Origin: Sphingobacteriaceae bacterium
GTDB lineage: Bacteria; Bacteroidota; Bacteroidia; Sphingobacteriales; Sphingobacteriaceae
Direction of reading: 5' to 3'
DNA length: 64,000 nucleotides
Assembly: GCA_014380615.1 (NCBI GenBank)
Contig: JACMJM010000017.1
Coordinates: 1-64,000 of the forward strand
In this document: positions 52,154 through 61,369 of the stretch, in pieces
Layout: every line of letters starts with the position of its first letter
Numbering within the stretch: the first letter of the stretch is position 1
Notes under the pieces: generated by a model
Database searches by the model: none
The model's input: only the letters and a program-made list of their open reading frames with translations
What the model was told of the DNA's origin: nothing
Translations under genes and position numbers: made by a program

Positions 52154-52777
52154 TTATTGTTTTTTAAGTTTACTAACTAAACCATCCTGCCCCACAAGAA
52201 TGGATTCTCCGCTTTTAAAAGAAATATTCGAGTAAGAGGCGTCTGCGCTCAGAGGTAAAATCCTGACTTTTCCGTCGGCGTAAAAATACACAGGCTCAGA
52301 AATACTTGCCTTGCATGGAAATCCCTGAACCAGCTGATCTTTTGCCAGAAAGCATGCTTTGAGTTTGCCACTGTTATAAAACTCCGTCATAGTTTTTCCG
52401 TCGCCTTTACATATTACCGAATCGATTTCTGTATCCTTTGAAAAGATGATATAATGAATCCTTGACCGGTTTTTTTCATTATAAAACACTATTGAATTTG
52501 CGGGAACAACATGTTTTTCGATTCTCATTTCTTCTGCGGTTTCAAACTGTTTTATGTGGCCGCTTTCAAAGAGATGTAGCCAATTAGTGGATTTCTTGTC
52601 GCCTAACATAACTGGCTTGCTCAGTTTGCATTTTTTTACCTTTTGGTTTGGATAATATTCTACAGAGCCCTGTGTCATGGTGATATTTCTCTTAAATAAT
52701 GGCAGGGTGGTAGAGGTATCGGATGTACATCCCGCAAATAACATCGCTGATATACTGATAGTAATTAACTTATTCAT
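52154..52777 (-). CDS. Lipoprotein with MORN-like repeats
   Basis: 207 residues with a lipobox (FAGC, Cys16). The mature part carries short repeated hairpins of the YwqK/MORN type: YYPNQKVKKCKL, LFESGHIKQFETA, FYNSGKLKACFLA and FYADGKVRILPLS. These suggest a beta-rich surface or periplasmic domain. Function unknown; related repeat proteins occur beside toxins in some genomes, but none is seen here. Confidence 0.8.
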   Translation of the reverse strand: MNKLITISISAMLFAGCTSDTSTTLPLFKRNITMTQGSVEYYPNQKVKKCKLSKPVMLGDKKSTNWLHLFESGHIKQFETAEEMRIEKHVVPANSIVFYNEKNRSRIHYIIFSKDTEIDSVICKGDGKTMTEFYNSGKLKACFLAKDQLVQGFPCKASISEPVYFYADGKVRILPLSADASYSNISFKSGESILVGQDGLVSKLKKQ

Positions 52778-53040
52778 TTTGTTAAGGTTTTATAATGATT
52801 GTTAATCCGGGATTTGGGAGCCCGGCAGCTTGTTGAATTTCGCTGGCCCTTCGACCTTTTTTTAGTATTTTTTCTCCATATAATCGGGTTTAGTTAAATT
52901 AAGTTACTAAATGGCAGTGGTTTAGCAAATGATTTGAAATGGGACTTTGAAGGTTTCTGGTTTTATTGCGGCTGCAAGTGCTATCGGGGTTAATTTTTGT
53001 TAAAAAACCAAAACGGCAGGAGGCACGCAGTTACTCCAAG

Positions 53041-53220
53041 TTTATGGTATCGAGTCACTTTACCGAACTTACCCCCGCCCTGAAAAAAATGCCCGGAATT
53101 GCGTTCAACTATTTCGATTGCGCTTTTGACGGAGATAATCTCGCCTTTAATTATAAGTTGAAAGAGGGTGTTTCTGAAGAACGGCTGGGAATGTATATTC
53201 TAAAAAGGAAGGAGTTCTAT
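53041..53220 (+). pseudogene. C-terminal remnant of a MutS-like ATPase
   Basis: About 60 codons read FMVSSHFTELTPALKKMPGI, then FNYFDCAFDGDNLAFNYKLK and EGVSEERLGMYILKR. This matches the end of MutS-family ATPase domains, including the His-containing H-loop motif (SSHFTEL) and the KxGxSxERLGMxIL ending. The rest of the gene (Walker A, Walker B, DNA-binding parts) is missing upstream, where only AT-rich DNA is found. The frame stays open to 53463 and would overlap the TPR gene, so a deletion or rearrangement left only the tail. Confidence 0.6.
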
Positions 53221-53266
53221 CCGCTTTGGAACAGGCGGCCGGTAAGTAAAGAATTTACTTATTACA

Positions 53267-54748
53267 CTATCCGCCTGTACGGCGAAGCCCCTCTTTTGCC
53301 TTACTATCTGTGCTTCGTTCGTAGTCGTGGTTATCCATGTCCAGAGCGATTTGATAAAATTCACGGGCCTTTTTGTGATCTTTCTTTTTCTCATAAATCG
53401 CTGCTAAGCGTAAAGCAGCATTGGAAGCGAAATAATATCTTTCTTCTTTGCCCATGTCCATAGCCGACTGGTAGAATTTTATCGATAAGTCATCCTGGTT
53501 TAATTCATCGTAAATACGCCCTAAGCGATAAAATAACTCAATTCGATCTCTTAAATGTTTGAGGTCTGTTATTCGCTTGTCTTTAATTTCTGCAAGGGCT
53601 TTAGTGTAGTAGCCTCCATCGCATAATAATCTTGCTTTCAACAGATCAACGTCTGGCATTGGGTCGTTAATTTCTTGTAAGGCCTGTTTGTCTTTATCGT
53701 GAATAGCATTTCCTTTGGTTTTTACCAGTTCGATATACTTTTTACAGACATCTTTATTGCCATTGATTAGAGCAATCCAGGCCAGATTGAGATAGGTGTC
53801 TTTTATATAGTTTATTCCCTTGTACTTGTGCAGGTACGACTGGAAATAGGAGGTGGCGGTATGGTCGAGTTTGCGCATCCTAATGGTGCCCGCCATATAA
53901 TCCAGGTAATCATAATTTTGATATTCGGGGCCGGCCGGACGATTATTCAAAGTAGCAAGAGCAACTTCTGTGTGAGCGGTTCGCATAGCCGAGTAGCTGA
54001 TGATATAAGACTTTAGCAAACTCGACGAATCTATTTTTTGGGCATAAGCCAAAATTTTAGGGTAAGATGAGTGGTCGCTAACAATATCAGTTTGTACATA
54101 CGCAAGCAAAAACACCACATCATCGTAGAAGTGCGCATAAGGCGATTGGGGCAGGCTTATTAATAAATTTTCGAGCGTTTTAATACCCTTCTGTGTATTT
54201 CCTTTTATCCCGATAACGGAAATGGCCCGCTTTAAGCCCACAGGTAATGCTCCGATTACAGCATCAAGAATAGCGATATTTTTTTGGTTAGGTAAGAAAC
54301 CCGGAAACTTCTTAGCGTTATCCTGTAATTGCCTGTAAGCTTTGTTTAACTCTATCGACGAGTTGAAATACTCTTCGAAATAGCCATAAGTTAAAGCCCA
54401 TTGCAGGTGAATTTCAGCTTGTGCGAACAGATAATAAGGAGAGCTTTTATCATCTTTTTCTATCCTGGCAAGTCTTGCTGCTTTGTTTCGCTTTAGCCTT
54501 TCAAAATCAGCTATACTCTCGGAGGTTATTATGGTGAAATAATCTACATAGCTATCTAATAAATACGGAATAGCATTTTGCGGGTTTATCTTTTTCTCTG
54601 TTTCGATAAGCGTACGTGCGGACTTTAGTTTCAGGCCGAAAATTTCTTTATACGCTTTTACACAATTAGGATTAAAATCGAATTTGGCACTGGTGCTTAG
54701 GCTAAAAAAAATAAATAAGACAGCAAGTGAATTTCGGAAACGAAACAT
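53267..54748 (-). CDS. TPR-repeat exported protein
   Basis: 493-residue protein with a signal peptide (cut near STSA). The body is all-helical with tetratricopeptide repeats, clearest in the C-terminal third (LFYRLGRIYDELNQDDLSIKFYQSAMDMGK, NAALRLAAIYEKKKDHKKAREFYQIALDMD). Likely a periplasmic interaction scaffold. The C-terminus (KEGLRRTGG) ends abruptly close to the MutS-like remnant, so its end could have been changed by the same rearrangement. Confidence 0.78.
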   Translation of the reverse strand: MFRFRNSLAVLFIFFSLSTSAKFDFNPNCVKAYKEIFGLKLKSARTLIETEKKINPQNAIPYLLDSYVDYFTIITSESIADFERLKRNKAARLARIEKDDKSSPYYLFAQAEIHLQWALTYGYFEEYFNSSIELNKAYRQLQDNAKKFPGFLPNQKNIAILDAVIGALPVGLKRAISVIGIKGNTQKGIKTLENLLISLPQSPYAHFYDDVVFLLAYVQTDIVSDHSSYPKILAYAQKIDSSSLLKSYIISYSAMRTAHTEVALATLNNRPAGPEYQNYDYLDYMAGTIRMRKLDHTATSYFQSYLHKYKGINYIKDTYLNLAWIALINGNKDVCKKYIELVKTKGNAIHDKDKQALQEINDPMPDVDLLKARLLCDGGYYTKALAEIKDKRITDLKHLRDRIELFYRLGRIYDELNQDDLSIKFYQSAMDMGKEERYYFASNAALRLAAIYEKKKDHKKAREFYQIALDMDNHDYERSTDSKAKEGLRRTGG

Positions 54749-54828
54749 TTAAGGGGTGTTAAAGTAGTTAAAAATTTGAAATCAAAGATGAGAAAAACAG
54801 TCTGGATCACTTAAAAATAACCAGCTTA

Positions 54829-56067
54829 TTACCAGGTTTTTTCACCTTTCTTCATCTTTTCGAGGGTACTCGCATAGCTGCCTGCGCCTTTAGTGGTTTT
54901 TACAACTTCTTCCAGCGTTTGTATAGCCTCATCTTTCTTTCCGGATTTATATAAGAGGTTTGCGTAAGTATTCATAAAAGGCGAACGTTTTTCATCCCGG
55001 CCGGTAAGCGACCTTTTAGACCAGTCGAGAGCAGCCTTAATACACTTTTCATCTTCGCAATTTTTTAGAATCAGGATAGCATAGTTATTTATTATTCCGT
55101 TTTCTACTTTGTCGTCGTATGTTTCTATGTAATGCGAAACAGCATCGCGGAACTTAGTCCAATTCTTAAACAGCATGTAATTTTGTATTTTAGCTACCGC
55201 GATAACTTCATCACAAATATCCGGATAATCGTTTCTGAGTTTTTTTTCGGCCGCCTTCCAATTTACATCTTCCTTTCTCTCTCCAAACCCGTAAACCGCG
55301 GGAGCTACCAATTCACGCATCAAAATATTGTTAACCATTCTGCTGGTATATCCTTTCCAGTACATCGAATCAATTTTGATGCTGTTATTTCTATAAAAGG
55401 CAAAGCCGGGGTCGGAAATTTTTTTTGTAGTAAGATGAAAAAGATCTATTGTTTCTTTAGTAAATAAATCTTTTTGCTGGCCGAGGTAGTCTTTTAAAAT
55501 TCGGGGAGCAAATTCTTTGTCGTAAATTCTCTCGGAAACTTTTGCCAAGGTAAGCAGTAGTTTCGGATCCCGATTTCCTGCCGTATAATCTTTAAGTAGG
55601 GTATAGTATTGTTTGGTGGAATCCAGCGCTTCATGCCCAAGTTTAATAAACAAATCCTCTGGTAAAGAGCCCACCGCACGATGAATAATCTCGCCGTCGG
55701 GATTAAAAAACAGGTAGGAAGGATATACATTTACTTTGTAATCCAGTTTAAAATTCTCGGCATCTTTGTACCAGTTCTTAACTTCTTCGTTATCGGTTTT
55801 GGTAACGTCGAGCTGTATTTTTACATTGATAAACCTTTCATTGTAAAATTTTCCTACTTCCGGCAAAGGGAAAATCTTTTGGGTCATTATTTTACAGGGG
55901 CCGCACCAGGTAGTAAACGCATCAACGAAAATGTATTTGTTTTCAGCCTTTGCTTTTTCTAATATTTCGGCCCAGGTATTACCGTGTTCAAATTTAATAC
56001 CTTCTGGTTGCTGGGCTTTAAGCAGATTGGTAACCAGGAGAAAGGCAAGAATCAAAATTTTCTTCAT
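54829..56067 (-). CDS. Thioredoxin-fold exported protein
   Basis: 412 residues with a signal peptide (cut after LLKA). The N-terminal domain (about 20-150) is a thioredoxin fold with the redox motif WCGPC (FVDAFTTWCGPCKIMTQKIF). The C-terminal two-thirds is helical, with TPR-like spacing near the end (YANLLYKSGKKDEAIQTLEEVVKT). It probably makes or reshuffles disulfides in the periplasm or senses redox state. Same strand and style as the TPR protein downstream. Confidence 0.88.
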   Translation of the reverse strand: MKKILILAFLLVTNLLKAQQPEGIKFEHGNTWAEILEKAKAENKYIFVDAFTTWCGPCKIMTQKIFPLPEVGKFYNERFINVKIQLDVTKTDNEEVKNWYKDAENFKLDYKVNVYPSYLFFNPDGEIIHRAVGSLPEDLFIKLGHEALDSTKQYYTLLKDYTAGNRDPKLLLTLAKVSERIYDKEFAPRILKDYLGQQKDLFTKETIDLFHLTTKKISDPGFAFYRNNSIKIDSMYWKGYTSRMVNNILMRELVAPAVYGFGERKEDVNWKAAEKKLRNDYPDICDEVIAVAKIQNYMLFKNWTKFRDAVSHYIETYDDKVENGIINNYAILILKNCEDEKCIKAALDWSKRSLTGRDEKRSPFMNTYANLLYKSGKKDEAIQTLEEVVKTTKGAGSYASTLEKMKKGEKTW

Positions 56068-56152
56068 AACAGGTTTTAGTGAATCAAGTATAAAAAAAAT
56101 ATTTTCGAGAGCGGTATATTGCCCTTATTTATCAGAAATTTAAAATTGGATA

Positions 56153-57607
56153 CTATCGCTTTTCTTTTAAATATTGCTTAGCGAAATTCAATACAGCATC
56201 TCTGCGGCGTTTTACATCCTCTCCATTCGGTTTTATGAGGTAATCTGGTGCTATTCCATTAAAGTCTGTTGGATCGCCGTTCGCTCTGATGTAATACGCC
56301 ATGGAACTCCTTGCTACTAATTTGGTATTAGGAAGCATAAAGTCCAGCATATCCGAATACACATTGGAGGGTTCTGCCGTGCTTTCTCCTATCAAAGGTG
56401 CAAGTTTAAAATCTTTAATGCCATTGGCAAGTATGTTCGCAGCAGAGAATGTTCCGCTCCCTATTAAAAAAACCACCCTTCCTTTAAAAAATGGTTCAGC
56501 GATTTTACGTTTACGTACTTTCATTTTTGAGGTTGAGGAATAGCCGCCGGGAATTGAATACGAAAAAAGTTTAATGAACCAGGGATTGTTAAGTAGTCTA
56601 AGCCGTCTTTTCCAATGCGAGCTGATTTTCGTTTTCTTTGAGGCTTCGAGCCGGAAAGGTTTGTTCGTAATGTAACTAAGCAGATGTTCTCCCAGCCGTG
56701 AGTCTCCTCCGCCATTATCCCTCAGATCTATGATTAAGCTTTCAACGTTTTTAGCCGCCAGATCCTGAAAAGTTGTTTTTATAGAATCTTTAAAGGATTT
56801 ATAGTTATGCATCCTTAAAAAATTGATATAGCCAATGTTGTTATCCTTTATGGAAAGCTGGTAATTTAAGTTAGTCTGCTTTTCTTCTTTTTTTACCTCT
56901 TTAACCGCGGCCGAATTATCAGGAGCTTTAGTCGAGGGCATCCTTATCAATCCGTCTGTAATATGTTCAAACAATTTGCCATCGCGTTTAACTAAAATTT
57001 TGTACGGGGGTAAGGCATCAGAAGCAAACATCAGGTAACTGAAACTATTGGCTATCTTTTCCAAACGCCATGTGTTCATTCCTCCCAAGTATTGCTTAAA
57101 GTTGTTGATGAACGTTTTTGCCGGAGTGTCATTTATTGAAATGATGGTATCGTTGGCCATGAGTTTTGAAGCCGAGGAGAGGTCGCGGTATATTATTAAA
57201 GTGCTGTCTGTGACAGAATGAAGGTAATATGGGAATTTGTGTGTGCTTTTTTGAAAGCTCTGTTCGGTTGCGCTGTTGCTAACCAGTCCCAGGTGCCCCT
57301 CATTAAACAGTGCTTCAATCTTGCTGATTGCGAGGGATGCACTAAAAATGGTTGAAGAATCCGGGAGGCTGTTTAAAATACTGTCAACCTTATTTTTTAG
57401 CTGTATTTCTGTGAAGCTATGATAAAAATTTACGTGTGCTTTTTTGGTAACCGCAAGCATGAACTCAATATCTTGAGCAATCTGGGCTTTTGTGTATTTT
57501 TTGTTAATGTAACCCGATTCGAAGTCTTTACGGTAAAGTGTCTTATTCTGTGAAAAGCTTTGGGTGGCCAGGGTTATAAGAGCCAAAATCGTAAGAGTTT
57601 TCTTCAT
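56153..57607 (-). CDS. S41 family peptidase
   Basis: 484-residue secreted serine peptidase (signal peptide cut after SFSQ) of the tail-specific/C-terminal-processing family. It has a long N-terminal helical domain (about 25-170), then the S41 core with SLIIDLRDNGGGDSRLGEHLL and the likely catalytic Ser in GSGTFSAANILANGI. A PDZ domain is not obvious. The ATG at 57607 starts the signal peptide; a longer frame from 57721 is rejected. Function: cleaves C-termini of exported proteins, substrate unknown. Confidence 0.85.
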   Translation of the reverse strand: MKKTLTILALITLATQSFSQNKTLYRKDFESGYINKKYTKAQIAQDIEFMLAVTKKAHVNFYHSFTEIQLKNKVDSILNSLPDSSTIFSASLAISKIEALFNEGHLGLVSNSATEQSFQKSTHKFPYYLHSVTDSTLIIYRDLSSASKLMANDTIISINDTPAKTFINNFKQYLGGMNTWRLEKIANSFSYLMFASDALPPYKILVKRDGKLFEHITDGLIRMPSTKAPDNSAAVKEVKKEEKQTNLNYQLSIKDNNIGYINFLRMHNYKSFKDSIKTTFQDLAAKNVESLIIDLRDNGGGDSRLGEHLLSYITNKPFRLEASKKTKISSHWKRRLRLLNNPWFIKLFSYSIPGGYSSTSKMKVRKRKIAEPFFKGRVVFLIGSGTFSAANILANGIKDFKLAPLIGESTAEPSNVYSDMLDFMLPNTKLVARSSMAYYIRANGDPTDFNGIAPDYLIKPNGEDVKRRRDAVLNFAKQYLKEKR

Positions 57608-57757
57608 TATTATTGGGGTGGCATATCCTGTTAAATCCGCTAAATGCGGCAAGCAAAATATTATTATATACGATTGACGCTTTTTACGAAGTAAAGGTGC
57701 TTGGGGTTTAACTATTGACAAACTTATATCTGTAAGGGTTGATCGGACGGTGATTTA

Positions 57758-58081
57758 TTATTTCCCTTTTGGTGCTAATGCTTCCCCGTAGGCTATATTT
57801 AAAGCATCCTGTACAAACTCTTCTGGCAAGGCATCCAGTTCAAAAGTGGTCCAGCCCTGAAGACCCCATTTATTGGGGACCGCATAAACCATTGTTTTAT
57901 TAAATGAGCAAAAAACCGACTGATCGATCTGTGAAAGTTTCAAATTGGTACTGTTAGTCGCTTCATGCAAGGTTGCGAAAATCCGTTTGTTCAAAACCTT
58001 GTAGGCCATTCTGTCAAAGTGTGGTTTGGCAATTGTATTCGGCATAGCCAGGGCAAGCTTTTTAAATTCTTCCGCAGTCAT
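57758..58081 (-). CDS. MmcQ/YjbR family protein
   Basis: 107-residue protein of the MmcQ/YjbR family, which has a CyaY-like fold and is sometimes described as DNA-binding. Typical features: PNTIAKPHFDRMAYKVLNKRIFATLHE and NKWGLQGWTTFELDALPEEF. Function not established. Stands alone. Confidence 0.9.
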   Translation of the reverse strand: MTAEEFKKLALAMPNTIAKPHFDRMAYKVLNKRIFATLHEATNSTNLKLSQIDQSVFCSFNKTMVYAVPNKWGLQGWTTFELDALPEEFVQDALNIAYGEALAPKGK

Positions 58082-58199
58082 AAGTCTGTAGTTGTCCGCA
58101 ATGATTTATCCTGCAAAGTATTAAAATCAAATAATATTTCCATCTAATGAGGAATATGATGTGAAAACGACCTAGTAGTAATAGATTAGCTTTATTATC

Positions 58200-58319
58200 T
58201 TTCGTTTTCTTTCGGTTTTTATTGGAAAATTCTTTTGTGGGATGAAAATGGGTGCATTTATGGATTTTAATTTTTTTATCGATTTTCGTTTGTTTTCGAT
58301 TTATTTTCTTTTAGTTTTG
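58200..58319 (+). promoter_or_regulatory. deoR promoter with TTTCG operator repeats
   Basis: TTTG at 58289-58292, a 19-bp spacer and TAGTTTTG at 58312-58319 form the promoter. TTTCG elements repeat with a 10-bp period at 58200-58204 and 58210-58214, again at 58284-58288 and 58294-58298, with a degenerate third near 58305. The second set overlaps the -33 box, the standard arrangement for DeoR-family autorepression; the first set lies about one loop-length upstream. Confidence 0.7.
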
Positions 58320-58350
58320 TTTCTGTAGTTTTATTAACCTTTAAGTAGAC

Positions 58351-59115
58351 ATGCTTCCCAATCAGCGCAGAGAAAAAATACTTGAATTGTTAAAAGAGGA
58401 TGGTTCCGCAAAAGTGACCAATCTTTCAAAGCTCTTTAAGGTCACAGAGGTTACCGTTCGTCAGGATCTCGAGAAACTCGAAAAAGACGGGCTGGTTTTG
58501 CGGGAGCATGGCGGTGCATATTTAAAGAATATTGAAGATCAGGTTCGCAATTTATCGCTGTCTCATCGCGAGAATATGGATAAAAAAGAAATGATAGCTA
58601 ATAAATGTCTTGAGTTTATTGAAAGCGGAGATAGCATCATTTTAGATTCTGGCTCTACAACTACAGAGATAGCAAAGAAGTTAAAAGGATTTAAAAACCT
58701 TACCGTGATAACAAACGCCCTCAATATCGCGATGATGCTGGGTGCTGAGCCTGGCATAGAATTGATAGTTACCGGCGGCGAATTTAAACCTCCCACTTTA
58801 TCACTCACCGGCCAAAAAGCTGCCGATTTTTTTAAGGGACTTAACGTGCAAAAGCTATTTCTGGCCACCGCGGGCCTGTCACTCAAAGCCGGCTTAACGT
58901 ATCCCAGTATCAGTGATATTGTGGTGAAGAAAGCTATGATTGATGCGGCGGAAATTACTTATCTGGTGGCAGATTCTTCTAAAATAGGAAAAGCTTCTTT
59001 TGCCAGCCTGGGTGCCTTGTCGCTTATAGACTATGTAATTACCGACGCAGGCATTGAAGAGAAGCATAAGCAGGTATTTAAAGACAATGAAATTGAACTT
59101 ATTATATCAAATTAA
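58351..59115 (+). CDS. DeoR/GlpR-family sugar-operon repressor
   Basis: 254-residue regulator. The N-terminal DeoR helix-turn-helix (RREKILELLKEDGSAKVTNLSKLFKVTEVTVRQDLEKLEKDGLVLREHGGA) is followed by the sugar-phosphate-binding domain (DSGSTTTEIAKKL, TNALNIAMML, VTGGEF). Such repressors leave DNA when a phosphorylated sugar binds. It is the first gene of the sugar operon and probably controls it through the TTTCG repeats in front of it. Confidence 0.94.
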   Translation: MLPNQRREKILELLKEDGSAKVTNLSKLFKVTEVTVRQDLEKLEKDGLVLREHGGAYLKNIEDQVRNLSLSHRENMDKKEMIANKCLEFIESGDSIILDSGSTTTEIAKKLKGFKNLTVITNALNIAMMLGAEPGIELIVTGGEFKPPTLSLTGQKAADFFKGLNVQKLFLATAGLSLKAGLTYPSISDIVVKKAMIDAAEITYLVADSSKIGKASFASLGALSLIDYVITDAGIEEKHKQVFKDNEIELIISN

Positions 59116-59118
59116 TAA

Positions 59119-60528
59119 ATGAAGACAAAAGCCAGTTTAGGTGTAATTATTGGTAACCGTGATTTTTTTCCCGACAGATTAGTAGCGGAAGCCAGGCTCG
59201 ATATCAAAGAAATTTTCAATAAGCTTAATCTTAATCCGGTTATGCTGGAAGAAAGCGAATCGAAATTAGGAGGAGTAGAAACATTCGGCGACGCTCAAAA
59301 ATGCGCGCAGCTCTTTAAGCGGCATGAAGAAGAGATAATAGGTGTGCTGGTGCTGTTACCCAATTTCGGGGATGAAAAAGGAGTGGCGGAAACCTTAAAA
59401 TTATCAGGATTGAATGTACCTGTGCTTATACAAGCCTATCCCGATGATCTGGATAAGCTGGATGTAGCACGCAGACGGGATTCATGGTGCGGTAAAATCT
59501 CGGTTTGCAATAATCTTTATCAGTATGGCATAAAATACACGCTTACGGATAAGCACGTCATTCATCCTAAAGATGCGGCTTTCGGAGAGGAATTATTAAA
59601 CTTCGTTTCGGTTTGCCGGGTAGTAAGAGGCTTGCGTAAGGTGCGCATTGGTGCCGTAGGAGCAAGGCCGGGTGCATTTAATACCGTTCGCTACAGCGAG
59701 AAAATACTACAGCGTAATGGCATTTCGGTTACCACGGTAGACCTTTCGGAAATTCTCGGAAACGCCAACAAGCTTACAGCCAGTGATGCGGAAGTAAAGG
59801 CGAATCTTGAAAAAATTCTTGCTTACGCGCCGAAGGGCCGCACGCCGGATGAGGCACTTACACAGATCGCGAAACTCGATGTGGTGCTTAACCGCTTTAT
59901 GATAGATAACGCACTTGATGCTACGGCAATTCAATGCTGGACCTCGCTTCAGCAAAATTATGGCTGCAATGTATGTACCAGCATGAGCATGATGAGCGAA
60001 AATATGCTTCCAAGTGCCTGCGAGGTGGATGTAACGGGTACCTTAACTATGTACGCCATGCAACTGGCTTCTGGTTCTCCGAGCGCATTGGTAGATTGGA
60101 ACAACAATTACGCGGATGACGAAGAGAAATGCGTGTTATTCCATTGCGGAAACTGGGCCAAATCTTTCCTTCCGGATATTGAAATAAGTACCGCCCCGAT
60201 TTTAGGAACAACCGTTGGCGAAGAAAATACTTACGGTGCCCTGGCTGGCCGAACGCCTGCCTCGCCATTAACGTTCGGGCGGATCAGCACCGACGACAGC
60301 AAAGGAATAATTAAAGCCTACATCGGCGAAGGTGTTTTAACCGACGATGCACTGAATACCTTCGGAAATCGCGCGGTTGCAAAGATTCCTGACCTTCAAG
60401 GGCTGATGCAATATGTTTGCCGAAACGGCTTTGAGCATCACGTAGTAATGAATGCCTCTAAAACCGCCGGAATATTAAAGGAGGCTTTGGGGAATTATAT
60501 GGGCTGGGAAGTTTATCAGCATAATTAA
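59119..60528 (+). CDS. L-fucose/L-arabinose isomerase-like protein
   Basis: 469-residue protein of the fucose/arabinose isomerase fold family. The C-half has the conserved metal/substrate region (QQNYGCNVCTSMSMMSE, ACEVDVTG, LVDWNNNYADDEEKCVLFHCGNW). It would interconvert an aldose and a ketose, in this locus feeding a transketolase. It is shorter than typical L-fucose isomerase (about 590 residues), so its natural sugar may be different. Gap to the repressor gene is 3 bp. Confidence 0.88.
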   Translation: MKTKASLGVIIGNRDFFPDRLVAEARLDIKEIFNKLNLNPVMLEESESKLGGVETFGDAQKCAQLFKRHEEEIIGVLVLLPNFGDEKGVAETLKLSGLNVPVLIQAYPDDLDKLDVARRRDSWCGKISVCNNLYQYGIKYTLTDKHVIHPKDAAFGEELLNFVSVCRVVRGLRKVRIGAVGARPGAFNTVRYSEKILQRNGISVTTVDLSEILGNANKLTASDAEVKANLEKILAYAPKGRTPDEALTQIAKLDVVLNRFMIDNALDATAIQCWTSLQQNYGCNVCTSMSMMSENMLPSACEVDVTGTLTMYAMQLASGSPSALVDWNNNYADDEEKCVLFHCGNWAKSFLPDIEISTAPILGTTVGEENTYGALAGRTPASPLTFGRISTDDSKGIIKAYIGEGVLTDDALNTFGNRAVAKIPDLQGLMQYVCRNGFEHHVVMNASKTAGILKEALGNYMGWEVYQHN

Positions 60529-60538
60529 ACCTACAGGG

Positions 60539-61366
60539 ATGAATGAAAGAGAATTGGCTATAAAGTCAAATATATATCGACAAAGAATATTAAAATATAT
60601 TGTTGGAGCAAACGCCGGACATACCGGGGGAAGCCTATCCTGCATAGATATCTTAAATGTTCTTTACAATTATGTGCTAAACGTAGATCCGAAGAATTTT
60701 GGCTCACCCGACCGCGACCGTTATATTCAAAGCAAGGGTCATTGCGTAGAGGCGCTGTTTGTGGTATTAGCCGACAAAGGGTTTTTTCCGGAGTCGGATC
60801 TTAATACATTGTGTAAATATAAATCACATTACATCGGCCATCCTACCAGAAAAGTGCATGGTGTTGAGCAGAATACCGGAGCATTGGGCCATGGCCTCCC
60901 GATAAGTGTGGGAACAGCCCTGGCAGCTAAACTTGATAAAAAGAAATTCAAGGTGTATACTTTGCTAGGCGACGGAGAATTGCCCGAGGGATCGAACTGG
61001 GAGGCGGCCCTTACCGCAGCGCATTATAAGCTGGATAATCTGTGCGCCATAATTGATAAAAACTCTCTTCAAATTACCGGCTCAACGGCCGATGTGTGTA
61101 ATACGGAGCCGATAGATGAAAAATTTGAGAGTTTTGGCTGGGCGGTACAGCATGTAAACGGACACAGCATCAAAGAACTAAAACAAGCTTTCGGTATGCT
61201 TCCCCTGGTTAAGGGAAAACCCAATCTAATAATAGCCCACACAGTAAAAGGGAACGGTGTAAGTTTTATGGAGAACCAGGTTAAGTGGCATCACGGTGTT
61301 CCGGATAAAGTGCAATACGCTGACGCGATAAAAGAATTAGAATCTGCACTATCAATATTAAGATAA
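60539..61366 (+). CDS. Transketolase, N-terminal subunit
   Basis: 275-residue thiamine-diphosphate-binding half of a split transketolase. It has the substrate-binding histidines (about 28, 68 and 118), the cofactor motif GDGELPEGSNWEAALTAAHYKLDNLCAIIDKN (GDG at 144-146, Asn at 175), and ends before the pyrimidine-binding domain, which the next gene encodes. It moves two-carbon units between sugar phosphates. Gap of 10 bp from the isomerase gene. Confidence 0.94.
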   Translation: MNERELAIKSNIYRQRILKYIVGANAGHTGGSLSCIDILNVLYNYVLNVDPKNFGSPDRDRYIQSKGHCVEALFVVLADKGFFPESDLNTLCKYKSHYIGHPTRKVHGVEQNTGALGHGLPISVGTALAAKLDKKKFKVYTLLGDGELPEGSNWEAALTAAHYKLDNLCAIIDKNSLQITGSTADVCNTEPIDEKFESFGWAVQHVNGHSIKELKQAFGMLPLVKGKPNLIIAHTVKGNGVSFMENQVKWHHGVPDKVQYADAIKELESALSILR

Positions 61367-61369
61367 GAT

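Noticed and set aside
52966..53463. A 165-codon frame as an intact gene
   Set aside because: Only about 60 codons resemble MutS; the frame begins at a TTG in AT-rich DNA and its end overlaps the TPR gene on the other strand.
57608..57721. Upstream extension of the S41 peptidase
   Set aside because: The signal peptide begins at 57607; the extra 38 residues are unrelated to exported proteins.
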